Origin: Pseudobacteriovorax sp.
GTDB lineage: Bacteria; Bdellovibrionota_B; Oligoflexia; Oligoflexales; Oligoflexaceae
Direction: 5' to 3'
DNA length: 64,000 nt
NCBI GenBank assembly: GCA_013215145.1
Contig: JABSRP010000018.1
Coordinates: 1 to 64,000, forward strand
Each line of letters begins with the position of its first letter. Within the stretch, counting starts at the first letter, position 1. Both the position numbers and the translations under genes were made by a program. This document shows, in pieces, positions 53,923 through 62,108 of this stretch. The notes beneath the pieces were generated by a model. The model saw only the letters and a program-made list of their open reading frames with translations. It was not told the DNA's origin and made no database searches.

Positions 53923-54159
53923 CTATTTTTTTTGCGACTTTTCTTCGTCCTTCATATCTTGATAAGCAAGCCTACCGAGCTTCCATAGGCTCTCCCCGAC
54001 TACTAGCGCAACTAAAGTACACATGACCCAAAAAGGATACAGACCCTCATTTACAGAGTTAATTCGAAACTTCGATGGGGTATCAAGACCAAAAAAAATG
54101 ATAGTAAGAATTATGAATACCCTTCCTAAAACCTCATTTCCCGTCATAGTTTTTCCCAA
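53923..54159 (-). CDS. Small two-helix membrane protein, candidate immunity to orphan Rhs tip
   Basis: A 78-aa protein (TTG start at 54159, or 74 aa from ATG 54147) with two hydrophobic helices (GRVFIILTIIFFGLD and YPFWVMCTLVALVVGESLW) and a basic C-terminus. It begins 2-14 bases after the stop of the orphan Rhs tip. Immunity genes usually sit in this place, and a membrane location would suit a toxin acting on the inner membrane. No sequence family is recognised; the role is inferred from position. Confidence 0.5.
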   Translation of the reverse strand: MGKTMTGNEVLGRVFIILTIIFFGLDTPSKFRINSVNEGLYPFWVMCTLVALVVGESLWKLGRLAYQDMKDEEKSQKK

Positions 54160-54161
54160 TA

Positions 54162-56075
54162 TTAGTTTTCTGTAAGCGCATCGATACTAAATTTGGTCGC
54201 TTCATAAAAGCTACCATAGAAATCTCCTGCCCCCGTGTTTGGATTGACTGTAAATGGAGTATCTACACCTGAACCAAAACCAATCGCCTTATCAGCAATT
54301 TGACCACCGACGTTCCCCGTGAAGCTGCTTCCAAATTTCGAATGCCAAACTTCGATTTCCTTCAATTTCTGATGAGCATTTTGAAGAGCTTGAGAAGTTC
54401 GATTCGCCATAGCTCTACCGAAAGTCATTGCCTGGTTTCCAAACCTTCGAGCTGCCATAGCAACGGTTGTCACCGCCGTAGTTGCTTTAGCCATTAGTAT
54501 TGGAGCTTGAGTCATCACTCTTGCTGATACATTTAATGTAACTTTTCCTACTGTACCACTTACAGCTGGCCCTATAGCTGGGGCTGCAGCTGCTAATGGG
54601 ATCGCCGCTGTTGTTGCAAGTCCAATTTTTGCTCCTTTTTCTAAAGCTTGCATTTGTTCCGGAGAAGCTTCTGAGAGTGTGGAAGTCATTTTTTGGTTCA
54701 TTCCAGAATTCTGTAACTCAGTCTGGCAACTTGTCGCTCCTAGATCAAGACCACAGGTTCCCGTCGGGTCTGTAAACCTCATTGGATTATTCCGAGCATA
54801 CCCAAACCCACTACACTCGATCGCACTATCCAAGCACGTCTCGGGGCTCTCCAAAAACAACGGATCAGGACTCATAAACCGCCCCATCCCCGAAGCATAG
54901 TAACGCTCCCTCATCTGCACCAGTCCTGTGCTATCCTTCATCCCATCGGTAAAGCCGTGATTACGCTTCGAGTTATCACCTTCCGCGTAAAGCTCGCTAC
55001 CGTAGGGATTAGACAGGGTCATCGATACGATCTCTCCGTCTTCATTTAAGACGTACGTCTCGCTCTTCAGATAATCCTGTACCATGTATTGTAGCCGACC
55101 AGCGGTGTGCTCGGCAAAGCGTTTTTCACCGGCATAGTAATACTGCTGAGACTCACCGTTAGCCAGGTCGATGACAAAGTACTGGTTCATGTAGACCTTG
55201 TCTGAGGTCACGGTCGAGCCGGACATCTCTGTCACGCGAAACCTTTGGGCATCGCTTGGCTGGTAGACGTAACTCACCACACTGCCGGATCGCTTATCAG
55301 CCGTCTGAAGCCGACCTAAAGCGTCCCATTCAAAGGATTTGACCTCTGGCGAGGATGCCATACGACCAAAGGCACCAATCTCATACACGCCCTCCGCCGA
55401 GCGGATACTTGTATCATTGATCGTGATGGTCTCACCGGCTTTGGTAAGCATATCGCCATGGGCATTGTAACCGTAGCTGGCGTCTTTACTCAGAGATCCA
55501 AAACCAGCCACTAATTTATGCTGGCGCAGCTGCCCCCGCAGATCATAGCTGTAGCTGTGAGCTAGCTGGCCGCGTAGATTGATATGAGTCATCTCTAGCA
55601 GACGATCGCTGGCATCATACCTGTCTAATGATGTAGACGTGATATTGCGGCCAGAGAAATCAATCACATGATCTTGTGGTAATAAGGTCAAGTCATGGTA
55701 GGTGTAGCGTTCGGACAATTTGCCATTCGCGATAAAATCTTCTACGAGATTGGCTTCGTTATAGCCAAGGGTTGCCGTAGCCACGCCATTCACTTGTGAC
55801 ATCAATCCAGTGACTCTGTCATAGCCATAGGTGATTTTTTTGGCATCGGGATAGGTCACCCCAGTCAGCCGATTGGCAATATCATAGTCATAGGTCATCG
55901 AGAAGATCTGACCTGACGGCAATCGCAAGGCTTCAGCCGACAACTGCCCTCTAGGATCATAGCTTAGGGCATAGCTACCGCGATTGCCGATCTCTAACGT
56001 GCTGAGCCTACCGATGGTATTGGCGGCGGTGGGGTTTTCTGTCTCTAAAAAACTCTTGGATCTAGAAAACGGGGA
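54162..56075 (-). CDS. Orphan Rhs tip cassette, no own start
   Basis: An open frame of about 638 codons from the stop at 56078-56076. The part after TTG 55943 is 593 aa. Homology to the C-terminal core of the full Rhs protein starts upstream of any start codon (TIGRLSTLEIGNRGSY against LISRLSGLSIGERGTY). YD repeats continue to the core end, RYYASGMGRFMSPDPLF and YARNNPMRFTDPTGT (Asp392 of the 593-aa form). The remaining 200 residues are a distinct tip with a hydrophobic Ala/Pro/Ile stretch near 440-465 and no visible nuclease motif. With no promoter or ribosome binding site, it looks like a displaced cassette for recombination into the main gene. Confidence 0.8.
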   Translation of the reverse strand, partial: SPFSRSKSFLETENPTAANTIGRLSTLEIGNRGSYALSYDPRGQLSAEALRLPSGQIFSMTYDYDIANRLTGVTYPDAKKITYGYDRVTGLMSQVNGVATATLGYNEANLVEDFIANGKLSERYTYHDLTLLPQDHVIDFSGRNITSTSLDRYDASDRLLEMTHINLRGQLAHSYSYDLRGQLRQHKLVAGFGSLSKDASYGYNAHGDMLTKAGETITINDTSIRSAEGVYEIGAFGRMASSPEVKSFEWDALGRLQTADKRSGSVVSYVYQPSDAQRFRVTEMSGSTVTSDKVYMNQYFVIDLANGESQQYYYAGEKRFAEHTAGRLQYMVQDYLKSETYVLNEDGEIVSMTLSNPYGSELYAEGDNSKRNHGFTDGMKDSTGLVQMRERYYASGMGRFMSPDPLFLESPETCLDSAIECSGFGYARNNPMRFTDPTGTCGLDLGATSCQTELQNSGMNQKMTSTLSEASPEQMQALEKGAKIGLATTAAIPLAAAAPAIGPAVSGTVGKVTLNVSARVMTQAPILMAKATTAVTTVAMAARRFGNQAMTFGRAMANRTSQALQNAHQKLKEIEVWHSKFGSSFTGNVGGQIADKAIGFGSGVDTPFTVNPNTGAGDFYGSFYEATKFSIDALTEN

Positions 56076-56133
56076 CTAGGGGAAAGACAATCAATTATCG
56101 ACATTTACAATGAATCAACAAAAGTCCAGAAAG

Positions 56134-56391
56134 CTATTTATCTTCTCTTTCGGCACGTTTTCTATTTTCTAACCATCTAAGGAAGAAAAATCGGGATGGA
56201 ATATACATCGAAAGAAGTGTTAAATAGGTCGTAAAATAAGTACCCTTAGCATTTCCTCTCATAGTATTAAATTCAATTCCATATAAACTAACCAGATCAC
56301 TTCCAATCAAATAAGATAACGGCGCTGCAATTATCGATAGAGTAATCACCTCTTTTTTAGGGAATAGTATGGCCGAAAAAAATCTATTCAT
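56134..56391 (-). CDS. Small two-helix membrane protein, candidate Rhs immunity
   Basis: An 85-aa protein with two hydrophobic segments (about 15-36, ITLSIIAAPLSYLIG, and about 51-68, YLTLLSMYIPSRFFFLRWL) and a basic end (ENRKRAEREDK). Its ATG overlaps the Rhs stop by eight bases (56384-56391), so the two are translationally coupled, as toxin-immunity pairs often are. Not recognised. The immunity role is inferred from this arrangement. Confidence 0.55.
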   Translation of the reverse strand: MNRFFSAILFPKKEVITLSIIAAPLSYLIGSDLVSLYGIEFNTMRGNAKGTYFTTYLTLLSMYIPSRFFFLRWLENRKRAEREDK

Positions 56392-59300
56392 TTATCAAAT
56401 TCTCCGTTTTATAGTCATTGGAGTCGATTATTCCAGCTGCTTCCCCGGCACTAATCTGATCAGCAATAATGTCCGGTTTTCCGACATTGTTCCCAGCCGT
56501 GTCCAGTACTTCTCCAGTCCGACTTAACTTGTTCACATCAGCAGTATTGTCGGCAGTCTTTATCGCATCAGCTATAGCTCCAACAGTCTTACCAGCAATT
56601 TTAAGAGGGCCTGCGATTAGTCCGCCTGCCGCTATTGCCTTATCGGCCAAGCTCGAAGTTTCAGTCCATTCACCCTTTCTAAAATCGTAATCGATGAGGG
56701 TTTCAACATCTGCAATCTGGCTATATTGCCACGCCACATCGATGCCTATGTTACCGGCAGCTACAAAAACCTTTCTGTTCTGCATTGCTTCAAATCTATC
56801 GGCAGCATATTGTGCTGACGCAGCTGGATTTTCCTGAAACCCTATCATATCCTGCAGTGGTGCTAGAATTTCTCTAAATTTGTCAAATGGACTAGCATTC
56901 AAACCAGTCGGGTCAATATACATCAGAGGATTATTCTTAGCATAAGAATACAAATCACACTCAACAGGACTCTCCAAACACTTACCTGGCTCTTCCATAA
57001 ACAATGGATCCGGGCTAATAAACTGACCCAGTTCTGGTAAATAGTATCGTGAGCGCATCTGTTGCAAGCCATAGGAGCTTACCATGCTATCGGTAAACCC
57101 ATGGATCCGATCATCCTTTTTACTCAGTCGGTACAGGTCGTCGCCGTAGGGCTTATGGATGACTTGACTCTTTAGGTTTCCGGCTTCATCTAGCACAAAG
57201 GTCTCGCTCTTGAGGTAGTCTTGTACCAGGTATTGTACGCCATTCTCCGTGGATTCGGCAACTCGACGGGACCCTGCGTAGTAGTAGTTGGTGTTCTTGC
57301 CAGTTTTCCGATCTAGGACCACATACTGGTTCATATAGATCCGATCGAAGAAGATCTCACCTTGCTTTTCTTTGATGACGTTAAATCTTTGGTTATCACC
57401 TGGTTGGTACCAGTAGCGACTTAGCTCGTCACTACGCCCCTCAGCGCTTACAAGTCGGCCAAGGGCGTCCCATTCGGTGGATTTAAGGTCGGGACTTGAG
57501 CTAAGGCGTCCAAAGGCTCCCCACTCATAGCGTTTGCCCGCGAGAGTCGTAGAGTTATTGGCCTCAGCAATAGAGTCGTTAGACTTCATTTTCAGTCTAC
57601 CGCGGTTAGAGTACTGGTAACTATCTACAAAATTGAGACCCTCAGATGTGCCTGTTAATTTGTGAGCGATCAGTTGCCCTCTGAGATCGTAGTCGTAACT
57701 GTGGCTCTGTTGCCCGAGGCTGTTGATCTGGGTCATAGCTCGCAGCTGGTTGCTGGCATCGTAGGTATCTAGTGACGACACACTGACATTGGCACCATCA
57801 AAATCGACAATATGATCCAGTGGCAACAGTCTGATCGGATGATAGCTGTAGCTTTCCTCAAGTTTGTCATTCAAGATCATCGTCTCGAGCTGGTTGGACT
57901 CCGAATAGGTTAATTCAGCTGTGACGGCGCCCGATAATTCACTTAGGTAACCGATCTTATCATCGTAGTCATGCCTAACGGATTTTCCATCAGGATAGGT
58001 TATCCTTTCAAGTCTCTTCGCGGCATCATAGGCGTAAGTCATAGCAAGAGTTTCACCCGTCGAAAGCTTTAGAGATTCTTTGCTACGAGATCCTTGGGCA
58101 TCGTAATCGAAAGAGTAAGTGCCTCTCTCACCGATACTGAGACCACTTAGCCGAGAGATTAGGTTTTGGCTGTTGCCATGAACTGGGAGATCGTAGGTCC
58201 ACTCGTATAGTTTGCGAGCATTAGCCCAAGACAGATTATTACCGGAGTTTTCCCTCTGCTCTACCAATCGACCAACATAATCGTGTTTGTTAAGCAAGGT
58301 GCTCAACACGGCACCGTCCGCTCCCACGTACTGCTTGCTAGCAAGGAGACCTTGAGGAGAGTAATCGAACACAATAGAACCAATGTTACTGCTTTTCATG
58401 GACTTCATAAGCTGACGCTTAGTGTACTCATAAGTCCTGACCTCACCATCGTCCAGAGTTACTGATGAGATTTTATTATTCGCTGTGTAGGTGTATACCT
58501 GCTCGGCAATAGACGATGCACTACTACTTTGCGCACGGCATGACGACAGATTAGGAGCAGACTCAGCGGTCAAACCGGTATCGGTTCCATTGAAACTTAG
58601 GACACGACAGGTGCGACCAAAGTGATCTGCAACCGTTGCCGACACCTCTCCTTCATAGCCATAAGCCACCTGGTGCGATGCTCCGTAGACGGTATAAGAA
58701 GTACCCACGTTACCTGCAGAGGCTTCAAGATGGCCCGACCAGTGCCTCGGATAGGTGCCCGAAAAGCCTATCGCCTTAGGCTGGCTAGCTTCGACAGTTC
58801 GGTTGAGTTCATCAAACCGGTAGGTCATAAGCTTTTCAAGATTCGTCAATTCTTGCCAGTTGCGATAGCCTGCGAGTTTGCTTGAGCCTGCTATTGTTTG
58901 TCCGGCTAAGCCGAAGACTTTAATATCTGATAACAACGATTGACTTCGCTGCGTAGTAACTGACTCACTGACAAAGGCCCTATAGAGACCGTCAAGAGAC
59001 TGTGTCTGCTTTGGCATTCCGACCATGTCCGTAACGATTAGTGACGGACGATTATCTCCTCCCCAGATGTAATCGATATCTAATATAGATGAGTTTGATC
59101 CTTTGGGGATGTAAGTATTGAGTCGTCCGAGGCCATCCCAGCCGTAGGTCTCTTTAAAACCATTTTCGTCTGTCAATGAGCTGATCTTTCCATACCGGTA
59201 ATCAAAGTCATAATCACGGGCATGAACCACTCCATTTGGTAGTCTTACGGTCATCTTATCAACAAATACCCCTGAAGGATCATAGGTCATTTCTGTTTTA

Positions 59301-62086
59301 GTAAAATCATAGTTCTGGGCACTCTTGGCTTGACCAAATACGTCGTAGGTAATGGCTAAGGACGTCACCATCCCAAATTCTGAATCGACCTCGACAGATG
59401 CTACCTTAGCTGTTTGAGGCAGATACTGGACGACAGACTGCCTCAATGGGGCCCCCGCCTGATCGTCATTATAGAGACTTACGCGCTTCACCCTTGAGGT
59501 TAACCAAACATCATCACTATCTAGGGGAGTAAATTCCGTTACGATGGACCGATAAGCCTGATTTTGCGCATCGAAGTGGATTTGTTTCTTCTCGAGAATC
59601 AATCCTGTATCAGGATCAAAGCCTAGTCGCTGGTTTGTTACGTTTGTTTTTTTACTGGCGTCGCGTTCGCTAACGACTGCCGTAGTGCTAGATAACCAAG
59701 GCAATACAATATCACCGAAGTTTTCTAGGCTGTAGCTGTAAGTATTATTCCGAAACTCAAAACCATCGCTGATAGCGCGCGTGATCTCTTGCTTAACCAA
59801 TCCCCTTTGAGCATTTTGGTTTTCGTTAGTAAAATAATGGGTAATGGTCTCGCGACCTCTAGTTTTGGCCTCATTATAGTATTCCCTTTTTGTCACCTCA
59901 GAGAAACCTAGGAACTCACGCTCCTGGAAATCATAAACCCCATTGCGATAGGTATAATCTATCAGAGACTGCGTTCGTTTTCGGAATCCACCACTAGGAT
60001 GAAAACTGGGAGCCATATCGATCAAACTATCGAGAAATTGAATATTTGTCGGCAATGGGTTCGACGTTTCAGCTTCATTAAGGGCGGAACGGGAAGATTG
60101 ATAGCCTAGCTTAGTACTCTGACCCAATGAGCTTTGGATGTCAGTTAATAGAAAAGGAACGGCTGTATCGCGGCCTTGATACTCATCATTGATGTACAAT
60201 TGGCCATTGACAGCGAGAACAATGTCATCCGACCCATTGCCATTGAAGTCACCAAAAGCGATCGCTTGCATGCGGTCTAGTGAAATATCTCCACCATCAT
60301 TGATACGAATATCAGATACAATTTCCGAACGTAAACGGTAGACAAAGTTCGTTAGGGAATAAATAGAGATACCGCGCCTTGCTTGATATTCGATCAGTTC
60401 AGCGATGCCGTCACCATCTAAATCCCGGAACATAACCTTACTTTGTCTTAGGACGCGATCAGCCACAGGAATTCGTCGCAGGGCATCCTTTGGCTCAAGC
60501 CAACCCTGTCCATCATTTAGCGATACGAAAACATCGCTGCGGTCACCTGCTTCTTCGGCGAAATAACGATCAGGCAGGCCATCGCCATTGATATCGGCCC
60601 ATTTACCGTTAACGGTAAGCTTACCTGATATCTCCTTAGCCTCAGCAGGCGCAAATCCCACTTCGTTATCTGTAGAGGTATTATAGTAGACGCGAGCCTC
60701 ATCTCTAGTGAACGAGACATAATCCACCCTGGAGTCACCATTGATATCGATAAAACTCCCTGTAGGACTATAACTGACGTTTGACGATAACGCTTTGCGA
60801 TCGCCAAAAACGCGTCCCTCTTCCGACAGACCTAGGTTTTTCCTGTAGGACACTTGGTTCTGATCAGAAATATATATGAGATCAGATAACTGATCACCAT
60901 CTATGTCTGCTAGTTCGACACCTTTTCGCAGTAGGTTTGTATTTTGCAAATCACTATTTAGCTTAACTGGTCTGAAGGCGTTTTTACCCAAGTTCACCCA
61001 GACATACCAAAGGTCACTAGCGGCGTCTTCAGCCAAAATATCTAGGACACCGTCACGGTTGAAATCCATAATCCGGTATTTGCCTTCGGCAAACGATGGC
61101 AAAATCCCACCAAAACTGCCGTCTTCAGTTGCGTCAAAGCCGAGATCTGACAGATCACTGAGACCCGAATACTGAAAACTCATTTTGGGCCTTGTCGCTG
61201 AAGCGTCCGAGCCTTCGAAGTTGATCGTGGAAAGTAGACTTCGTTTCGTCTCGGCACCATATCCGAGAGATAAAGTGTATATCTGCTGCGATCCGAGTTC
61301 GTCTCCCGTTTTGGCTGAGATCTTACTTAAACGCTTAGTCATAGTTTGCTGACTACCAAACTTATAGGACAGACTTACATCTGATCTAGCTTCATACTCC
61401 AAACTTATGGAATAGACGACAAAACCCATCTGATTGATGTAGGTGACGGCAGCTGGGTAACTGATTCCGGATTCCAAATTATATTCAATTTTGACGGCAT
61501 TACCAAACAGGTCACTGATTTCAGTAAGGTGCCATTTGTAGTCAACACCTTGACTCGTTGTTTCCGTCGCAGAGGCACCACCAAATTTATATATTAGACC
61601 ATTTCCCAGATATTTGGTGATACGGTCATCAAAGATTTCGTAGCGAGACTGATCTCCTTCCCCTTCAATACTCTTTCGAAGGTATCCTTGAAAGGACACC
61701 AAGTCTCTTTCGCCATCACTGATGGGACTCTGTTCTGTTATAGTACCGAATCTTGTCGTGCGCTCTAGTTTTGGGATGGTTATTCGCCAGCCCTGACCGA
61801 CGATGCCATCACCGTTAGCACTACTGTAGCTTAAAGATAGCGGTAGTCCGATCTCAAAAAACTTAAGGTTAGGCAGGGAGTAGGAATACTGGCTGGATCC
61901 AAGATTTCCACTCATGGACATAGATCCAGCCAGGCCCACGATAGTACCTTGCTTTTCCGGAAGGTCGATCTTAGTCGGATCTTGACTAACCTCAAAGGCT
62001 TCGGTCACCTCATCGCTAAGGGCAGCAGTATTTGCCGCCAAGGCGATTGCTATAAGACTTAATTTCCAATGTTTCAGTACCATCAT
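56384..62086 (-). CDS. SpvB/TcB-like Rhs polymorphic-toxin protein, secreted
   Basis: A 1900-aa exported protein. Signal peptide (LSLIAIALAANTAALS), then an SpvB-like domain (about 40-320, starting LPEKQGTIVGLAGSMSMSG). Six Ca-binding-like FG-GAP/VCBS motifs (DFNRDG, DIDGDQ, DINGDS, DINGDG, DLDGDG, DFNGNG; about 340-620) match a TcB middle domain. Rhs/YD repeats follow (about 830-1720) to the core end QMRSRYYLPELGQFISPDPL and NNPLMYIDPTGL (Asp1725). The last 175 residues are a tip of unknown type with a pre-toxin-like helical part (ADKAIAAGGLIAGPLKI). The Rhs core would form a shell enclosing the tip. It is in operon with the gene at 62109 (22-base gap), and the 85-aa gene follows by overlap. 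Confidence 0.9.
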   Translation of the reverse strand: MMVLKHWKLSLIAIALAANTAALSDEVTEAFEVSQDPTKIDLPEKQGTIVGLAGSMSMSGNLGSSQYSYSLPNLKFFEIGLPLSLSYSSANGDGIVGQGWRITIPKLERTTRFGTITEQSPISDGERDLVSFQGYLRKSIEGEGDQSRYEIFDDRITKYLGNGLIYKFGGASATETTSQGVDYKWHLTEISDLFGNAVKIEYNLESGISYPAAVTYINQMGFVVYSISLEYEARSDVSLSYKFGSQQTMTKRLSKISAKTGDELGSQQIYTLSLGYGAETKRSLLSTINFEGSDASATRPKMSFQYSGLSDLSDLGFDATEDGSFGGILPSFAEGKYRIMDFNRDGVLDILAEDAASDLWYVWVNLGKNAFRPVKLNSDLQNTNLLRKGVELADIDGDQLSDLIYISDQNQVSYRKNLGLSEEGRVFGDRKALSSNVSYSPTGSFIDINGDSRVDYVSFTRDEARVYYNTSTDNEVGFAPAEAKEISGKLTVNGKWADINGDGLPDRYFAEEAGDRSDVFVSLNDGQGWLEPKDALRRIPVADRVLRQSKVMFRDLDGDGIAELIEYQARRGISIYSLTNFVYRLRSEIVSDIRINDGGDISLDRMQAIAFGDFNGNGSDDIVLAVNGQLYINDEYQGRDTAVPFLLTDIQSSLGQSTKLGYQSSRSALNEAETSNPLPTNIQFLDSLIDMAPSFHPSGGFRKRTQSLIDYTYRNGVYDFQEREFLGFSEVTKREYYNEAKTRGRETITHYFTNENQNAQRGLVKQEITRAISDGFEFRNNTYSYSLENFGDIVLPWLSSTTAVVSERDASKKTNVTNQRLGFDPDTGLILEKKQIHFDAQNQAYRSIVTEFTPLDSDDVWLTSRVKRVSLYNDDQAGAPLRQSVVQYLPQTAKVASVEVDSEFGMVTSLAITYDVFGQAKSAQNYDFTKTEMTYDPSGVFVDKMTVRLPNGVVHARDYDFDYRYGKISSLTDENGFKETYGWDGLGRLNTYIPKGSNSSILDIDYIWGGDNRPSLIVTDMVGMPKQTQSLDGLYRAFVSESVTTQRSQSLLSDIKVFGLAGQTIAGSSKLAGYRNWQELTNLEKLMTYRFDELNRTVEASQPKAIGFSGTYPRHWSGHLEASAGNVGTSYTVYGASHQVAYGYEGEVSATVADHFGRTCRVLSFNGTDTGLTAESAPNLSSCRAQSSSASSIAEQVYTYTANNKISSVTLDDGEVRTYEYTKRQLMKSMKSSNIGSIVFDYSPQGLLASKQYVGADGAVLSTLLNKHDYVGRLVEQRENSGNNLSWANARKLYEWTYDLPVHGNSQNLISRLSGLSIGERGTYSFDYDAQGSRSKESLKLSTGETLAMTYAYDAAKRLERITYPDGKSVRHDYDDKIGYLSELSGAVTAELTYSESNQLETMILNDKLEESYSYHPIRLLPLDHIVDFDGANVSVSSLDTYDASNQLRAMTQINSLGQQSHSYDYDLRGQLIAHKLTGTSEGLNFVDSYQYSNRGRLKMKSNDSIAEANNSTTLAGKRYEWGAFGRLSSSPDLKSTEWDALGRLVSAEGRSDELSRYWYQPGDNQRFNVIKEKQGEIFFDRIYMNQYVVLDRKTGKNTNYYYAGSRRVAESTENGVQYLVQDYLKSETFVLDEAGNLKSQVIHKPYGDDLYRLSKKDDRIHGFTDSMVSSYGLQQMRSRYYLPELGQFISPDPLFMEEPGKCLESPVECDLYSYAKNNPLMYIDPTGLNASPFDKFREILAPLQDMIGFQENPAASAQYAADRFEAMQNRKVFVAAGNIGIDVAWQYSQIADVETLIDYDFRKGEWTETSSLADKAIAAGGLIAGPLKIAGKTVGAIADAIKTADNTADVNKLSRTGEVLDTAGNNVGKPDIIADQISAGEAAGIIDSNDYKTENLINE

Positions 62087-62108
62087 GAAACCTGTTTCCC
62101 TGCTAAAA

